Source: Halostagnicola larsenii XH-48
GTDB lineage: Archaea; Halobacteriota; Halobacteria; Halobacteriales; Natrialbaceae
Assembly (NCBI RefSeq): GCF_000517625.1
Contig: NZ_CP007057.1
Coordinates: 310,001 to 374,000, forward strand
DNA length: 64,000 nucleotides
Reading direction: 5' to 3'
The notes below the pieces were generated by a model. It worked only from the letters and a program-made list of their open reading frames with translations. It made no database searches and was not told the origin of the DNA. This document shows positions 15,890-25,291 of this stretch, one piece after another; positions within the stretch are counted from its first letter, which is position 1, and each line of letters begins with the position of its first letter. The translations under genes and the position numbers were made by a program.

Positions 15890-18037
15890 CTAGAGGGAGT
15901 CAAAGAGATCGTCTGTGGACCAATGGAACTCGCCGTCGAACTCGACGGGAATCTGCTCGAGTTGGAGGAATCGACTGAGCGTATCCCCGGACACCGTAAG
16001 CGGTGGAAGCTCCGTTCCCGCGAGGAAATGGTGGTCGATGGAAGGAATATAGGGGATGTACAGTGCTCCGATGCCGTGCTGTGAGTGATACGTGGAGATT
16101 CGCAGTTCGTACTGATCGTCCCCAACTGAGTCAATCCGACAACAGTTCGGAACGCCACCGCCAGACTGGGCAATGGTGATACCGCCATCACCGACGACCC
16201 CGTACTGATTTCCGACGAATCGATAGGTCCGTGCGAGAGCGACCGCGGAGCGTAACGTGAACCCACCGTTCAAGAGGCGTGCAATCAATTGCCCGACAGC
16301 GATCGCATCTTGATTTTCGACTTCGCTGTGTGTGACGATCCCGCCCACGCTTCCGCTTTCTATCAATTGCAGTCCGTGCTGGTACGATTCGCAGCCGTTG
16401 AGCAGGAACGTGTCGACACCGACTCGTGTGAGCGTTCGAGCGTCGAGACCACCGTCGCTACAAACGAAAGTTTCGTCATCGGCGTGACCAATATAGTGGA
16501 GGAAATCGGTGTCGGTCGCGAACACCTGCCGAAGAGCGTCGGTAGAGAGATTTCGATGGACGGTGATATCGAACGGAAGCTCGTCACGGTTGCCGTACAG
16601 TCCATCCGCGCTTTCGTCGTACTCGGCTGCCATCTGTCGATCGTTACAGACGATCGTTATGTCGATGGCATCGCTTGCGTCCTTCGGAGAGTGATTCAAT
16701 CCGTTCTCAAATGCGCTCGTCGAGAGCTTGTTCGCACCGACCGGTGTACCCTCACCGAGCCATGCCGTTTCGAACGCGTCGGTTTCCGGGGGTGAGACGT
16801 ACGAGTTGGCGGCGTCACTCAGTTGGTTGGTTCTAGCTTCCCCGTCTCCGCCACTCCCCTTCGATCTGGTCGATCTGACGAACGCGTCGATGTCGGCGGG
16901 CGGCGCCGGCGCAACCTCCACCGATTGCGTCGCTTGGCTGGCTGTGCGGATAAGCGAGAGATCGCCAGCGAGAAACGGTAACGCAGTCGCGTTTTCCGGA
17001 TCGGATGTCAGATACGTCATGAGTTCCCACGTTGGACGGAGTTCTTCGGTCGCGTCGAACGGAATCGAGAGGTAGGTTGCGAGTTGCTCGGAGAGAGAGC
17101 GTTCGTATAGTTCGTCGAAGGAAGGAGAGACAGATGGTTCGATTTGCTTGCGTTCGTACAAATCGATCTCATAGATGCCCTCTGTTCTGGTTACCGTGTC
17201 GAGGAAAAACACGTGCTGGAGGATGCGCTCAATAGATGACTCGAACGCCTCGACCGATTGTCCCATTTCGTACTCGAACCCACTGTCGGTTTCGACTCGC
17301 GGGTTCTCGCCGGTGACGACTGTCGCACCGAGGTAATATGCGAGCGGACTGGTCGCGTAAATCGCGTTCCGTTCGTGCGGTGCAACGATCGTGATGCCCG
17401 TATCCGGGGGTTCGATTTCGTCCGGAACGTTGAGCTGGTCGGCGAGCTCGAGGCGTGGCGGATGGCCTCGAAACGACGGGAGTGACCGCTCGCAGGTCGT
17501 CGTTTTCAGCGCGGACCCGAACGTTGAAATGGCACGCGCCAGGTCGGGTGGATCAGCGGTGGATTCGACGGTGGCGGCCGGACTCTCGTGGAGAGATCGC
17601 GCACCAAATCGGACGCGGACCGGCGATCCGAAGTCGAAGGCGAGTCGGTCATCCGCCGAAGCGATTGTGACCTCGCTTCGGACGGATACGTAGAGCTTGA
17701 TAGGTGCCGCCAACTCGAGCAGGTACGTGTCCTCCGGTAACGTCTCGTACGCGTAGTGTTCTGTTTCGAGCAGCATGTCGCCATGCTGATTACGAACGCA
17801 GGTCGGAACGACGTACGGGAGCACCAGTTGGTCCGTCGTGAACTCGACTGCCGTATCAACTGGGAAGTAAAAGCTATCAGTCCCGGTTTGTTGCGGATCG
17901 ATCCGGGTGGACGTTTTGAGCGGGAATTGACGATTCTCTACCGAATCAACGACCGTCATGCCCGGGCGGTTATCGTCCGGTTCGAATGTTGGATTCACGG
18001 TAGATCTCTGCTCGTGGGTAGTGCGCAGTTGGTACAA
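15890..18037 (-). CDS. CHAT-domain (caspase-like) protease
   Basis: 715 residues. The C-terminal part (about 455-645) is a CHAT caspase-like domain: HYIGHADD gives the catalytic histidine at about 518 and LLNGCES the nucleophilic cysteine at about 549, the conserved order in this clan. The N-terminal ~430 residues are a beta-rich region of no family I recognise, followed by a low-complexity linker (about 370-450). No signal peptide or membrane segment is seen. It lies 24 bases downstream of the HalOD1 gene in the same operon. CHAT proteases often act as effectors in stress and defence pathways after activation by a partner. Here the HalOD1 protein is the natural candidate sensor (inference). 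Confidence 0.8.
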   Translation of the reverse strand: MYQLRTTHEQRSTVNPTFEPDDNRPGMTVVDSVENRQFPLKTSTRIDPQQTGTDSFYFPVDTAVEFTTDQLVLPYVVPTCVRNQHGDMLLETEHYAYETLPEDTYLLELAAPIKLYVSVRSEVTIASADDRLAFDFGSPVRVRFGARSLHESPAATVESTADPPDLARAISTFGSALKTTTCERSLPSFRGHPPRLELADQLNVPDEIEPPDTGITIVAPHERNAIYATSPLAYYLGATVVTGENPRVETDSGFEYEMGQSVEAFESSIERILQHVFFLDTVTRTEGIYEIDLYERKQIEPSVSPSFDELYERSLSEQLATYLSIPFDATEELRPTWELMTYLTSDPENATALPFLAGDLSLIRTASQATQSVEVAPAPPADIDAFVRSTRSKGSGGDGEARTNQLSDAANSYVSPPETDAFETAWLGEGTPVGANKLSTSAFENGLNHSPKDASDAIDITIVCNDRQMAAEYDESADGLYGNRDELPFDITVHRNLSTDALRQVFATDTDFLHYIGHADDETFVCSDGGLDARTLTRVGVDTFLLNGCESYQHGLQLIESGSVGGIVTHSEVENQDAIAVGQLIARLLNGGFTLRSAVALARTYRFVGNQYGVVGDGGITIAQSGGGVPNCCRIDSVGDDQYELRISTYHSQHGIGALYIPYIPSIDHHFLAGTELPPLTVSGDTLSRFLQLEQIPVEFDGEFHWSTDDLFDSL

Positions 18038-18061
18038 TCGCTCTCGCGATTTGTCGCCCCG

Positions 18062-19447
18062 TCAGTCGGTTCGAAGTCTGAACCAGTCGGTGGTGTGGTT
18101 GCTTCGGTGGAGATGCCAGCGCTGGGCTGGCTCGCCTCCATCGATACGATTCTCGATCGTTGCATCAAACAACGGCTCGAGCGCCCGGACCTGCTCCGAA
18201 TCGCGCTCGACCGGGAAACTATAGTGGCCGATTCCCGAGACGGCGGTCACTCGTTCGCAAATCGGTTCGAGAACCAAGCGCGTTCCGTCGACTCCGTATT
18301 TTTCGAGGAGCGGACGAAGCGAGTCGAAACAGAATCGCAGCTCGGTCGGGTCCAGTTGTTGCTTTTGAAGGTCCTCCATGGTCGTTTCGATAGCGTCGAC
18401 GAACGCTTCGACGGTTCCGTCGACAGTTTCGACCGTTACCGCCGACGGGTCCTCGAAATCGCGCGCGCTGTTACGCTCCGACTCATCAAGTGAGTCTGGG
18501 TCATTTTTGATTGGAATGTCGGTATTTGTGTCAGAGCAGGTATCGGGACCCGAGTCAGAAGGAGCATCCGTATCGACACGATGCTCCGTGATCGATCGAG
18601 AGTCCGCAGCGGATCGGGCCGTGGTCGTGTAGTCGATCACTCGAGCAGTATCGGAGGTGTTGTCGACGATGGAGAGGCGGTCAATCGCCGAATCGACGTG
18701 CCGTTCGAGAAGAGCGAAGAGTCGGCGTCGATCGCCGTCACCGAGAAGTTGAGCGCTCGCGAGATCCATAACCGAATCCGGTACCGCACCAACGAGCAGT
18801 ATATTGGCGCCGGTCAGTTGGAGCCGCTGAAGCGCCGATCCGATACCGATCGTCCCATCGGGTTCGATGAGAACGTCGTACCCGAGCGTCGAGAACTGGA
18901 TAGTCGCACCGGCTCGAGCCGTCCCATCCGCACGCGTGCTGTTGAGACGTTCGAGTGAGGGGCGGTCGAGGGTTTTGTCGATCGCCTGTCGCACGTATGC
19001 GGGGTCGTGATCGGAACGATCGGCTACCGCGAGGACTACTTTTGTAGCGAGGCCACCGGTGGAATGGTCATCGGCACTGTCCGAGGCCGGCGTCACGTGC
19101 GGCCAGTCTGGTTTGATGTCCGCGATAGCCGGTTTCACACTCTCCTGACGAGAGAGAGTGACGTCGCCGGAGTTGGTAATGGTGACGAGGTAATCAACGT
19201 AAGAAAAGCGGATCGTCGGCCATTCTTCGGCGTGCTGGCGATTGGTCTGAACCAGTGTATTTAGCGCATCAGCGTCGATAACGTCGTTGATCGGCGGGAG
19301 GTCTATCACGTCTTTCTCGAGCGCGTCAGCGACTGCTCTCACGACAGTATGGCTCGGTGGTTCGATATGGGGTGTGCTCTGGTGACCTTGAGACGGAAAT
19401 ACGGGCAAATCGTTCCGGTCTGCACGGGGATCGTCTTCGTCAGTCAT
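18062..19447 (-). CDS. tandem HalOD1 protein with degenerate RecA-like domain
   Basis: 461 residues. Two haloarchaeal output domains (HalOD1) lie at about 32-98 (TVVRAVADALEKDVIDLPPI, ending ITNSGDVTL) and 132-205 (VVLAVADRSDHD, ending IEPDGTIGI). The second half (about 212-461) starts ANILLVGAVPDSV and ends PLFDATIENRIDG, resembling a haloarchaeal RecA/KaiC-like family without Walker motifs. I believe this is DUF7504, but have not verified it. A long acidic Ser/Asp-rich insert (about 285-335) splits this domain. It is first in an operon with the CHAT protease and divergent from a winged-helix gene. It is probably a signalling scaffold rather than an enzyme. Confidence 0.75.
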   Translation of the reverse strand: MTDEDDPRADRNDLPVFPSQGHQSTPHIEPPSHTVVRAVADALEKDVIDLPPINDVIDADALNTLVQTNRQHAEEWPTIRFSYVDYLVTITNSGDVTLSRQESVKPAIADIKPDWPHVTPASDSADDHSTGGLATKVVLAVADRSDHDPAYVRQAIDKTLDRPSLERLNSTRADGTARAGATIQFSTLGYDVLIEPDGTIGIGSALQRLQLTGANILLVGAVPDSVMDLASAQLLGDGDRRRLFALLERHVDSAIDRLSIVDNTSDTARVIDYTTTARSAADSRSITEHRVDTDAPSDSGPDTCSDTNTDIPIKNDPDSLDESERNSARDFEDPSAVTVETVDGTVEAFVDAIETTMEDLQKQQLDPTELRFCFDSLRPLLEKYGVDGTRLVLEPICERVTAVSGIGHYSFPVERDSEQVRALEPLFDATIENRIDGGEPAQRWHLHRSNHTTDWFRLRTD

Positions 19448-19635
19448 TGAATAGATACCATATGATCGCCAGAGACCAAAAGCTCCCGCATTAATACCGT
19501 GAGACCACCATACTTCTAAATTGTTTTTTATGTAGAAAAGTTATAAGAAAGACAGGGATTATAATATTGGTTGCTAACTATCGAAAGCAGTATTCATCTG
19601 GCAGACTTATTACCGACCGTCGTATTCGTAACAAC

Positions 19636-20055
19636 ATGGCCGATCGTAATTCAGGTGACGCCAAAAAGCAATTTCCTCCTATCGACCGAAAGAGTTCTCC
19701 ATCAGCAGGACACGAACCGTGGATTGACGAGTTACTGCGCCTTCTCAGTCACCATCGACGACGCGACATTCTCTACTATCTCAGCGAGCACGAGTTAGCC
19801 AGCATCGAGACACTAGCGACCGAGATAACGGCACAGGAACTCGATTGTTCGTCGTCGGACGTTACCCCGGAGGATCGCGAATCCATTTTGATCGACCTCT
19901 ACCACAATCATCTTCCAAAGCTTACGAACAGTGGTTTAATCGAGTACGATCGGCGAAGCGGAGCGATCAAGTGGTCGTTGGCATCGGATGACGTTCACTC
20001 GTTGTTAGACCGGTGTCACGAAATCGAACGGGCCGATCTCGGTTCTGGCGAGTAG
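19636..20055 (+). CDS. winged-helix regulator of the haloarchaeal DUF7344 type
   Basis: 139 residues. The core LLRLLSHHRRRDILYYLSEHE, then SIETLATEITAQEL, then LYHNHLPKLTNSGLIEYDRRSG is the winged-helix pattern of a large haloarchaeal family (DUF7344 as I recall it). I chose ATG 19636 because the region between the upstream in-frame start and it is not protein-like. It is divergent from the HalOD1-CHAT operon across 188 bases and is the obvious candidate to control it. Such proteins often occur near HalOD1-containing genes. Confidence 0.8.
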   Translation: MADRNSGDAKKQFPPIDRKSSPSAGHEPWIDELLRLLSHHRRRDILYYLSEHELASIETLATEITAQELDCSSSDVTPEDRESILIDLYHNHLPKLTNSGLIEYDRRSGAIKWSLASDDVHSLLDRCHEIERADLGSGE

Positions 20056-20228
20056 TTAGTCTCACGGGAATGAGCACGTGAGCACGATAGTGCGCGGTGA
20101 GTCGTGGATTCTTGTGACTTAGGCGTGAGGAGGGAAAGACCAGAGATCGGTACTCAAGCTCCGTATAGTGATTCTACAAAGCAGCTAATTCCAGTTAAAT
20201 TAAATATCATCCGTGCTATCGGCCGAAC

Positions 20229-20414
20229 ATGAGTATGAGCACCGTCAGGTTCGCGGACATCTATTCAGCGTCCTCTCGTGAACCCTCTGTTCCTCTCTCG
20301 AACCACGAGTCCTTCGACTATCACCATCTACATCGGTGCGTAGGGCCCACTAACGCACTCCTAACCGCGTATCGCTTGCCGGAAGAAAGGGTTGCAGCCA
20401 CTCTCTACCAGTGA
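20229..20414 (+). CDS. possible small hypothetical protein
   Basis: 61 codons from ATG 20229 in an otherwise empty stretch (20056-20480). The AT-rich TTAAATATCATC about 25 bases upstream could be a TATA box. The product has no domain, membrane segment or metal motif, and its composition is not strongly acidic. It may be spurious. Confidence 0.2.
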   Translation: MSMSTVRFADIYSASSREPSVPLSNHESFDYHHLHRCVGPTNALLTAYRLPEERVAATLYQ

Positions 20415-20480
20415 TCAGTGCCAGAGAATTCCTCGAAAACGCTGTATTGCACGCTCAGCGGGTCCTAATGGGAATATTCA

Positions 20481-21521
20481 ATGTCAACTGACAGGCTACT
20501 CAATTGGCGGTCGATCCTCATCGGGTTCGTCGGTGCCGGACTCGTCCTCTCGTTGATGCTCTGGGTTGTCGGTATCGATGGAATTATTGCACAACTGCAC
20601 AGGGCCCAGCCCGCCGTCATCGCCGTCTTGCTTGGGTTCATCCCTCTCTGGCTCATCGCTTGGGGGCTCTGTCTGCACACCGTCTTGCGCGCATTGGGAA
20701 CGCCGACCTCTCGAGTGCAGTCAATCGTCGTGTTTACTGCTGCGACCTTCGCGAATCAAGTCACCCCGTTCGGACAGGCCGGCGGTGAACCCATCAGCGC
20801 GTTCTTGATCTCCGAGGCCGCCGACACAGAGTATGAGAACGGGCTGGCTGCCATCGCGAGCGTCGATACCCTGCACTTTTTCCCCTCGATCGGTATGGGG
20901 ATCGTCGGTATTGGACTGTTCGTCCTGCGGGGGCTCGATTTCGACCGAAACCTACTCCTCGCTAGTTTCACCGTGGCAGCGCTCCTCGCCGGGTTCGTTC
21001 TCGCACTCACGCTCGGGTGGCGGTTCCGCCATCGGATCGAGGCGGTGGTCCTCTCGGTGCTGCCACCGATGGTCCGCTGGGTTGGTCGGACTGTCCCACG
21101 CGTTAGCGCGCCGACTCGAGCGGACATCAAACACCGCGTAGATGGGTTTTTCGCCTCGATCGAACGCATCGCCAGCAACCGGCGACTCTTGATCTTGGCC
21201 GGCTTGTTCTCGTGTGCCGGGTGGCTCACGCTGGCGATCTGTCTGTGGATCTCGCTCGCGTCTATCGGAATCACCGTTCCCTTCGGAGCGATGCTAATCG
21301 TACTTCCTGTGGCCAGCATCGCCGGAATATTCCCACTTCCGGGCGGTATGGGCGGCGTCGAGACGGCGTTTATCGTTCTGGTTGTCTCTACAACTGGCGT
21401 TGCAACGACGGCCGCGACGGCTGCCGTCGTCATCTACCGGGGAGCGACCTACTGGCTCCCGATGCTGGTCGGCGGTGGTATCGCCGCTGTTATCGTGGAC
21501 AACCTGTATCGTCGCCATTGA
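20481..21521 (+). CDS. flippase-like membrane protein (LPG synthase TM family)
   Basis: 346 residues with about eight membrane helices. It belongs to the family of the lysylphosphatidylglycerol synthase membrane domain (UPF0104/YbhN). Diagnostic are the ANQVTPFGQAGGEP motif near residues 90-104 and FPLPGGMGGVETAF near 282-295. Members are proposed lipid or glycolipid flippases, often beside glycosyltransferases. The next gene (21699) is a GT2 enzyme in the same orientation 177 bases away, so the pair may make and translocate a glycolipid (inference). Confidence 0.88.
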   Translation: MSTDRLLNWRSILIGFVGAGLVLSLMLWVVGIDGIIAQLHRAQPAVIAVLLGFIPLWLIAWGLCLHTVLRALGTPTSRVQSIVVFTAATFANQVTPFGQAGGEPISAFLISEAADTEYENGLAAIASVDTLHFFPSIGMGIVGIGLFVLRGLDFDRNLLLASFTVAALLAGFVLALTLGWRFRHRIEAVVLSVLPPMVRWVGRTVPRVSAPTRADIKHRVDGFFASIERIASNRRLLILAGLFSCAGWLTLAICLWISLASIGITVPFGAMLIVLPVASIAGIFPLPGGMGGVETAFIVLVVSTTGVATTAATAAVVIYRGATYWLPMLVGGGIAAVIVDNLYRRH

Positions 21522-21698
21522 TACTGAAGTCGGCCACGAACCGCCTATCATCCGTCAGACCGAGAGCGATTGTATACACGCACGGAACGCCGATGACTGA
21601 CGAAGCACGTACCGGTTGCTGGTGAGTGCTGTATTCCGAGTTTCTGAACGTAATACCAAACCTATAAGTTTATACTATTGCCATCACAACCCGGGTAC

Positions 21699-22994
21699 AT
21701 GACTGCCCTCCACAGATACCTCATAGCTGCTGGTATCGTCGTCTTCGGCCTCGCGGCGCTAGCACTACTCAGCGATTTCCTCGTGCTAGGGCATCTGGTA
21801 TCGTTCCTCGGCGTCATAATAGCACACCCACTTTGGTTCCTCAGCCTCGCTTTCGATGCGCGCGTGTGGCTCGTGATCGCCGTCGTGATCTTTGGGACCT
21901 CGTTGCTGTTGTATTTGTTGTCGCTATTTCGGGAGGATCGCGACGCGCTGGTCAATTCGGGCCGGTCCGTCGAGGCACTGGTCCCTGTCCACGAAGAATC
22001 CAACGTAATGCACCGTTCGGTAGAGCACCTGGCGGCTTCGACCTACGAGAATCTCACCATCACGATCATCTGCGAACCCGATGATCAGCCCTCTATCGAT
22101 CGGGCTGCCGATTTGGCGGCCGACCACGAACGCGTCCAATATATCCGCAACCGTCGGCCCGGATCGAAGGCGGGGGCACTCAACGATGCCATCGAACGCA
22201 GCGATGCTGACGTGATCGCGATGTTCGATGCCGATCAAGAACCCCATCCGAAGCTGATCGCCCACGCGATGGCCGCGTTACGTGAACACGACATCGCGCG
22301 GGTCCGGAGCCTTCCCCGACCGACAGGTCTGATAGAGTCGATGGCGTACTACGAGTATCTGCTGCTCTTTTTCTTGCCACAGAAACTCGCTCGCTCTCTG
22401 CTGGGACTCGGCATCGTTGGGACCCGCAGTGTTCTGATCGAGCGGTCGGTCTTCGACGAGGTGGGGCAGTTCGACGAGGGAGCACTGACCGAAGATATGG
22501 ACTTTACTCACCGGTGTCACCAGGCTAACCTCTCGATCCGAGAACTGTTGTATTATCCCTGTTTCGAGGAGGCGGCCCACACGCTTCGGGACTGGTGGGG
22601 TCAGCGGGTTCGCTGGATCTCCGGCCACGTCACCATTTGCCACAACCACCTCCGCGACTGGCGCAATCTCCGCGATCCAGCGTTCCTGAGTTCGCTCCTG
22701 TCACTCGTGGGAACGTTCGCCGCCGGGGTCCTCCTCTCGGTTACGATCCCGAAACTCGTGCTGGCGGCTCTCGCTCATCCCGGTTTCGTCGGTCTGGGGT
22801 TGGCTGGCATCTACGGCATCACACTCACGACCCGCGGAGTCGACAACTACACCGCCGGCACTGAGGGGTTCAATCTCGCGTGGCTGCTCCTCCCGGTTGC
22901 ACTGACGCTCTTTGGACTCGTCGTCGTACAGGTCGTCGTCAGCTATGCCATCGGGCGGGAAGCAAACTGGTACCAGGTCGAAAAACACGGCTGA
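21699..22994 (+). CDS. processive-type glycosyltransferase family 2
   Basis: 431 residues from ATG 21699. Two N-terminal membrane helices are followed by a cytosolic GT-A domain and C-terminal helices, the cellulose/hyaluronan-synthase-like layout. Motifs visible are VPVHEESN, the GSKAGALNDAI loop, MFDADQE (metal-binding DXD), TEDMDFTHRCH, and the QRVRW sequence equivalent to Q-x-x-R-W of processive enzymes. It probably makes a surface polysaccharide or glycolipid. The flippase-like gene upstream supports an export role. The sugar donor is unknown. Confidence 0.88.
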   Translation: MTALHRYLIAAGIVVFGLAALALLSDFLVLGHLVSFLGVIIAHPLWFLSLAFDARVWLVIAVVIFGTSLLLYLLSLFREDRDALVNSGRSVEALVPVHEESNVMHRSVEHLAASTYENLTITIICEPDDQPSIDRAADLAADHERVQYIRNRRPGSKAGALNDAIERSDADVIAMFDADQEPHPKLIAHAMAALREHDIARVRSLPRPTGLIESMAYYEYLLLFFLPQKLARSLLGLGIVGTRSVLIERSVFDEVGQFDEGALTEDMDFTHRCHQANLSIRELLYYPCFEEAAHTLRDWWGQRVRWISGHVTICHNHLRDWRNLRDPAFLSSLLSLVGTFAAGVLLSVTIPKLVLAALAHPGFVGLGLAGIYGITLTTRGVDNYTAGTEGFNLAWLLLPVALTLFGLVVVQVVVSYAIGREANWYQVEKHG

Positions 22995-23107
22995 CAGAAC
23001 GCAGACGGGATTGCGGGACGAGTCGATTTTGACTCGATCTCTCGTCGAGTCTCCCTCAGGCGTCTCACTCTCGAGATCTGGTTCTCGAGAGATGAGTTCT
23101 CCGTCTG

Positions 23108-23990
23108 TCAATCGTCGTCGCTGTCCGGTTCACCTACGCCCTCGCCGACGATTCGGTCAGCGATGATGTGTCTGCTGGTCTCCTCGGCGGTCGCCTTCCG
23201 CTGAAAGAGCAATTTCGTCAAGATATCTCCAGCGAAGACGATTGCACCCAGGATCAACAGCGTGTCGCCGGGCATGCGTAGCCAGAACAGCGTCTGAATC
23301 AGGTTTCCGCTGTAGAACTCGAGGCTACGAGAGGCAGCGTACCCCTCCGTGAAGGCGACCTCGAGCTGGAGGAATCCGACGGGTAACAGCGAGAGGAACA
23401 ACATGAGCGCGATCCCGACGTTGCACAGCCAGAACGACCAGGTCAGGCGGCGTTCGGACCACTGTTCGGGCCGGGTCGTGATCCGGAGGATGTAGACTGC
23501 CATCCCCATCGCGAGGAAGCCGAAGGCGCCGAACATCGCGCCGTGTGCGTGGGCGACCGTGAGGTAGGTCCCGCTCTCGAAGTAGCTGATCACCGGCAGG
23601 TTGATGAAAAAGCCGATGACGCCGGCCCCGAAAAAGTTCCAGACGCTCGAGGCGACGATGAAGTAGAAGGCCATTCGGTAGGGGAAGTCTTTCCCAGCGG
23701 TGTCCATCGCGCGGTACTGCCCCAGTGCCTCGTAGAGGATAAAGAGGAGGGGAATGAACTCGAGCGTCGAGAAGACGCTCCCGATGGGGAGTCAGACCTC
23801 GGGGAGGCCGGCCCACCAGTAGTGGTGAGAGACGCCGATGATGCCGCTGCCCATGACGAGCGCGGCCTGGAAGATGACCGCCTTCTCGGCGGCCTTCTTC
23901 GAGAGGAGGTTCATCGAGACCAGCGTCAGCGCGATAACGACGAGGATGAAGAACTCGAAGACGCCCTCGACCCACATGTGGACGACCACT
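23108..23990 (-). pseudogene. nitric oxide reductase (qNor/NorB-type) C-terminal relic
   Basis: The translation keeps haem-copper NO reductase signatures: VVVHMWVEG, GVSHHYWWAGLPE, WNFFGAGVIGF, and AHAHGAMFGAFGFLAMGM with metal/haem histidines. At 23792-23794 a TGA replaces the tryptophan expected after GLPEV. The downstream frame to the natural end at 23108 is otherwise open. The N-terminal two thirds of the protein are missing. At about 23985-23995 the sequence switches to an oppositely oriented regulator fragment. The gene is dead, and the organism would need another copy for NO reduction. Confidence 0.85.
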
Positions 23991-23991
23991 G

Positions 23992-24083
23992 TTGCCGAGG
24001 AACTCGGCATCACTCGTTCCACGTTCACCGAGCATCTTGTGGCCGCACAAACGAAACTACTGAACGCAATTCTCGAGGCCTGA
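23992..24083 (+). pseudogene. 3' end of a HTH-10 regulator
   Basis: About 30 residues, VAEELGITRSTFTEHLVAAQTK, continuing to ILEA and TGA at 24081-24083. They match the recognition helix and C-terminal helix of HTH-10 (Bat-type) regulators. The upstream part of the gene is absent because the NO reductase relic abuts it head-on. It marks one edge of a deletion or inversion. Confidence 0.6.
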
Positions 24084-24088
24084 ACGAG

Positions 24089-24205
24089 TTACTGTATTGA
24101 CTCGAGGAGAGTACCATTTGCATCCAACGGCGATTGGTTCGCCCGAATATCCTCGGTACGCGTTTCAACGCAATATCCACCGTCCTTTGGGTTTCGATGC
24201 GCCAT
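24089..24205 (-). CDS. possible 38-residue small protein
   Basis: ATG at 24205 reads MAHRNPKDGGYCVETRTEDI and ends DANGTLLESIQ with TAA at 24089. It is acidic, has a haloarchaea-like composition and no hydrophobic segment, unlike random frames nearby. I do not recognise a family. It lies in the gap between the regulator relic and the gene at 24377. Support is composition only. Confidence 0.35.
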   Translation of the reverse strand: MAHRNPKDGGYCVETRTEDIRANQSPLDANGTLLESIQ

Positions 24206-24376
24206 TGAAGATCGCCGTATCAATTTCAATTCGATCGAGGGAGTCTCGGTCGACGATTTAGGCTTCTGAGACAGCAGTAGCTCTGGTGGGTGAGCCCCCT
24301 TGCAGGTGAGATGGGCTCGAAGAAAGTACCGATGAACAGATAGAGGTTGACAGACTCAGAACGAGTCGACACCTCG

Positions 24377-24640
24377 TTAGTTTTCAGGCTCCGTTATGCG
24401 GAGTTCGTCGTTAACCTCGTAGAGATACCCGCGATCGATCAACCGGGACAGTGCATGGGTTGCATCCCCGGCTTCGAGATCCAACTGTTCGGAGTCACGA
24501 AGGGTCTCGAGTGCGCGTTCACGCGGAATCGACTGCCCATCTTGCTCCGCTGTTGCGTTTCGACTGTGGGCAGACAGGATTTCGTACACGTCCATAATCC
24601 ACTCTGGAAGCGGTGGGCGTGGATCAGTGAGGTCGGTCAT
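24377..24640 (-). CDS. small conserved haloarchaeal protein, winged-helix-like
   Basis: 87 residues: PPLPEWIMDVYEILSAHS, then SIPRERALETLRDSEQLDLEA, then ATHALSRLIDRGYLYEVNDE and LRIT. The helix-helix-strand layout with a hairpin at the end (RGYLYEVNDELRIT) looks like a small winged-helix fold. It resembles short hypothetical proteins common in haloarchaea. There are no metal ligands or membrane segments. It stands alone, and its function is unknown. Confidence 0.7.
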   Translation of the reverse strand: MTDLTDPRPPLPEWIMDVYEILSAHSRNATAEQDGQSIPRERALETLRDSEQLDLEAGDATHALSRLIDRGYLYEVNDELRITEPEN

Positions 24641-24853
24641 CTCAACGCTGTACTATCTGCTTCACGTTCAACTCGCATAAGAATATCCCCCGATGAAAGA
24701 GCGGATTGACGCAGGACATCGATCACGAGACAACCTACTGAACGCCTAGAGAACTGCGTTATGAGAGAGGAATATCGCCTCCACGCAGTTCCCCGTCTAT
24801 GGTTTTTCGTGCGCCTGAACGGCTGAGACACATCACATGTGCCTCGAGATTCG

Positions 24854-25183
24854 ATGAGTACAGAGTACCCGATCGAGCGTGGTTACTACCGAAACCACGA
24901 GCATGACTGTCCCGATAGTAGCGACCGAAAACGACAGTATTCCGGCGATATCGCACGGCGGAACGAGCATGAACTCGCCGCTATCGATGAGTGGCTCCCG
25001 GGTACAGAGCCAACACCGGACGCGATCGACCTCACTGACCGGTTTGCGTATCGGACGCAGTACTGGAGCAGCCGGAACTGCGGCCACGAGCGAAATCGTC
25101 GCGACCAGTTCATCGTTCCGTGTAAAACACCGAATTCACCGACTCTACTCGAGAGAAACGGCCCGGATCCGGATCGTCAGTAA
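24854..25183 (+). CDS. hypothetical protein with Cys/His-containing segments
   Basis: 109 residues from ATG 24854 (MSTEYPIERGYY). Three segments carry potential metal ligands (HEHDCPDS, SRNCGHERNRR, VPCKT). This could be a partly degraded zinc-binding protein, since a fourth cysteine is not in a clean CxxC. The stretch IDEWLPGTEPTPDAIDLTDRF is acidic and protein-like. A competing minus-strand frame in the same interval looks like a shadow. I do not recognise the family. Confidence 0.45.
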   Translation: MSTEYPIERGYYRNHEHDCPDSSDRKRQYSGDIARRNEHELAAIDEWLPGTEPTPDAIDLTDRFAYRTQYWSSRNCGHERNRRDQFIVPCKTPNSPTLLERNGPDPDRQ

Positions 25184-25291
25184 CTAGTGATACCCAGTCG
25201 ACAATAGCCGGCCAATCCAAACTGTCTGACTATCATCATACTGCCCGAGTTGGAGACCGGTATTTATGCCGGTCGATACGAAAGAGCCAAT

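Noticed and set aside
15890-18037. Large minus-strand protein as a secreted surface protein
   Set aside because: There is no signal peptide, no C-terminal sorting signal and no membrane segment, and the CHAT His/Cys motifs fit a cytosolic protease better.
24833-25087. Minus-strand frame with a hydrophobic stretch opposite the gene at 24854
   Set aside because: The hydrophobic run comes from the complement of polar codons, and the start lacks promoter-like sequence. The plus strand has more haloarchaea-like composition.
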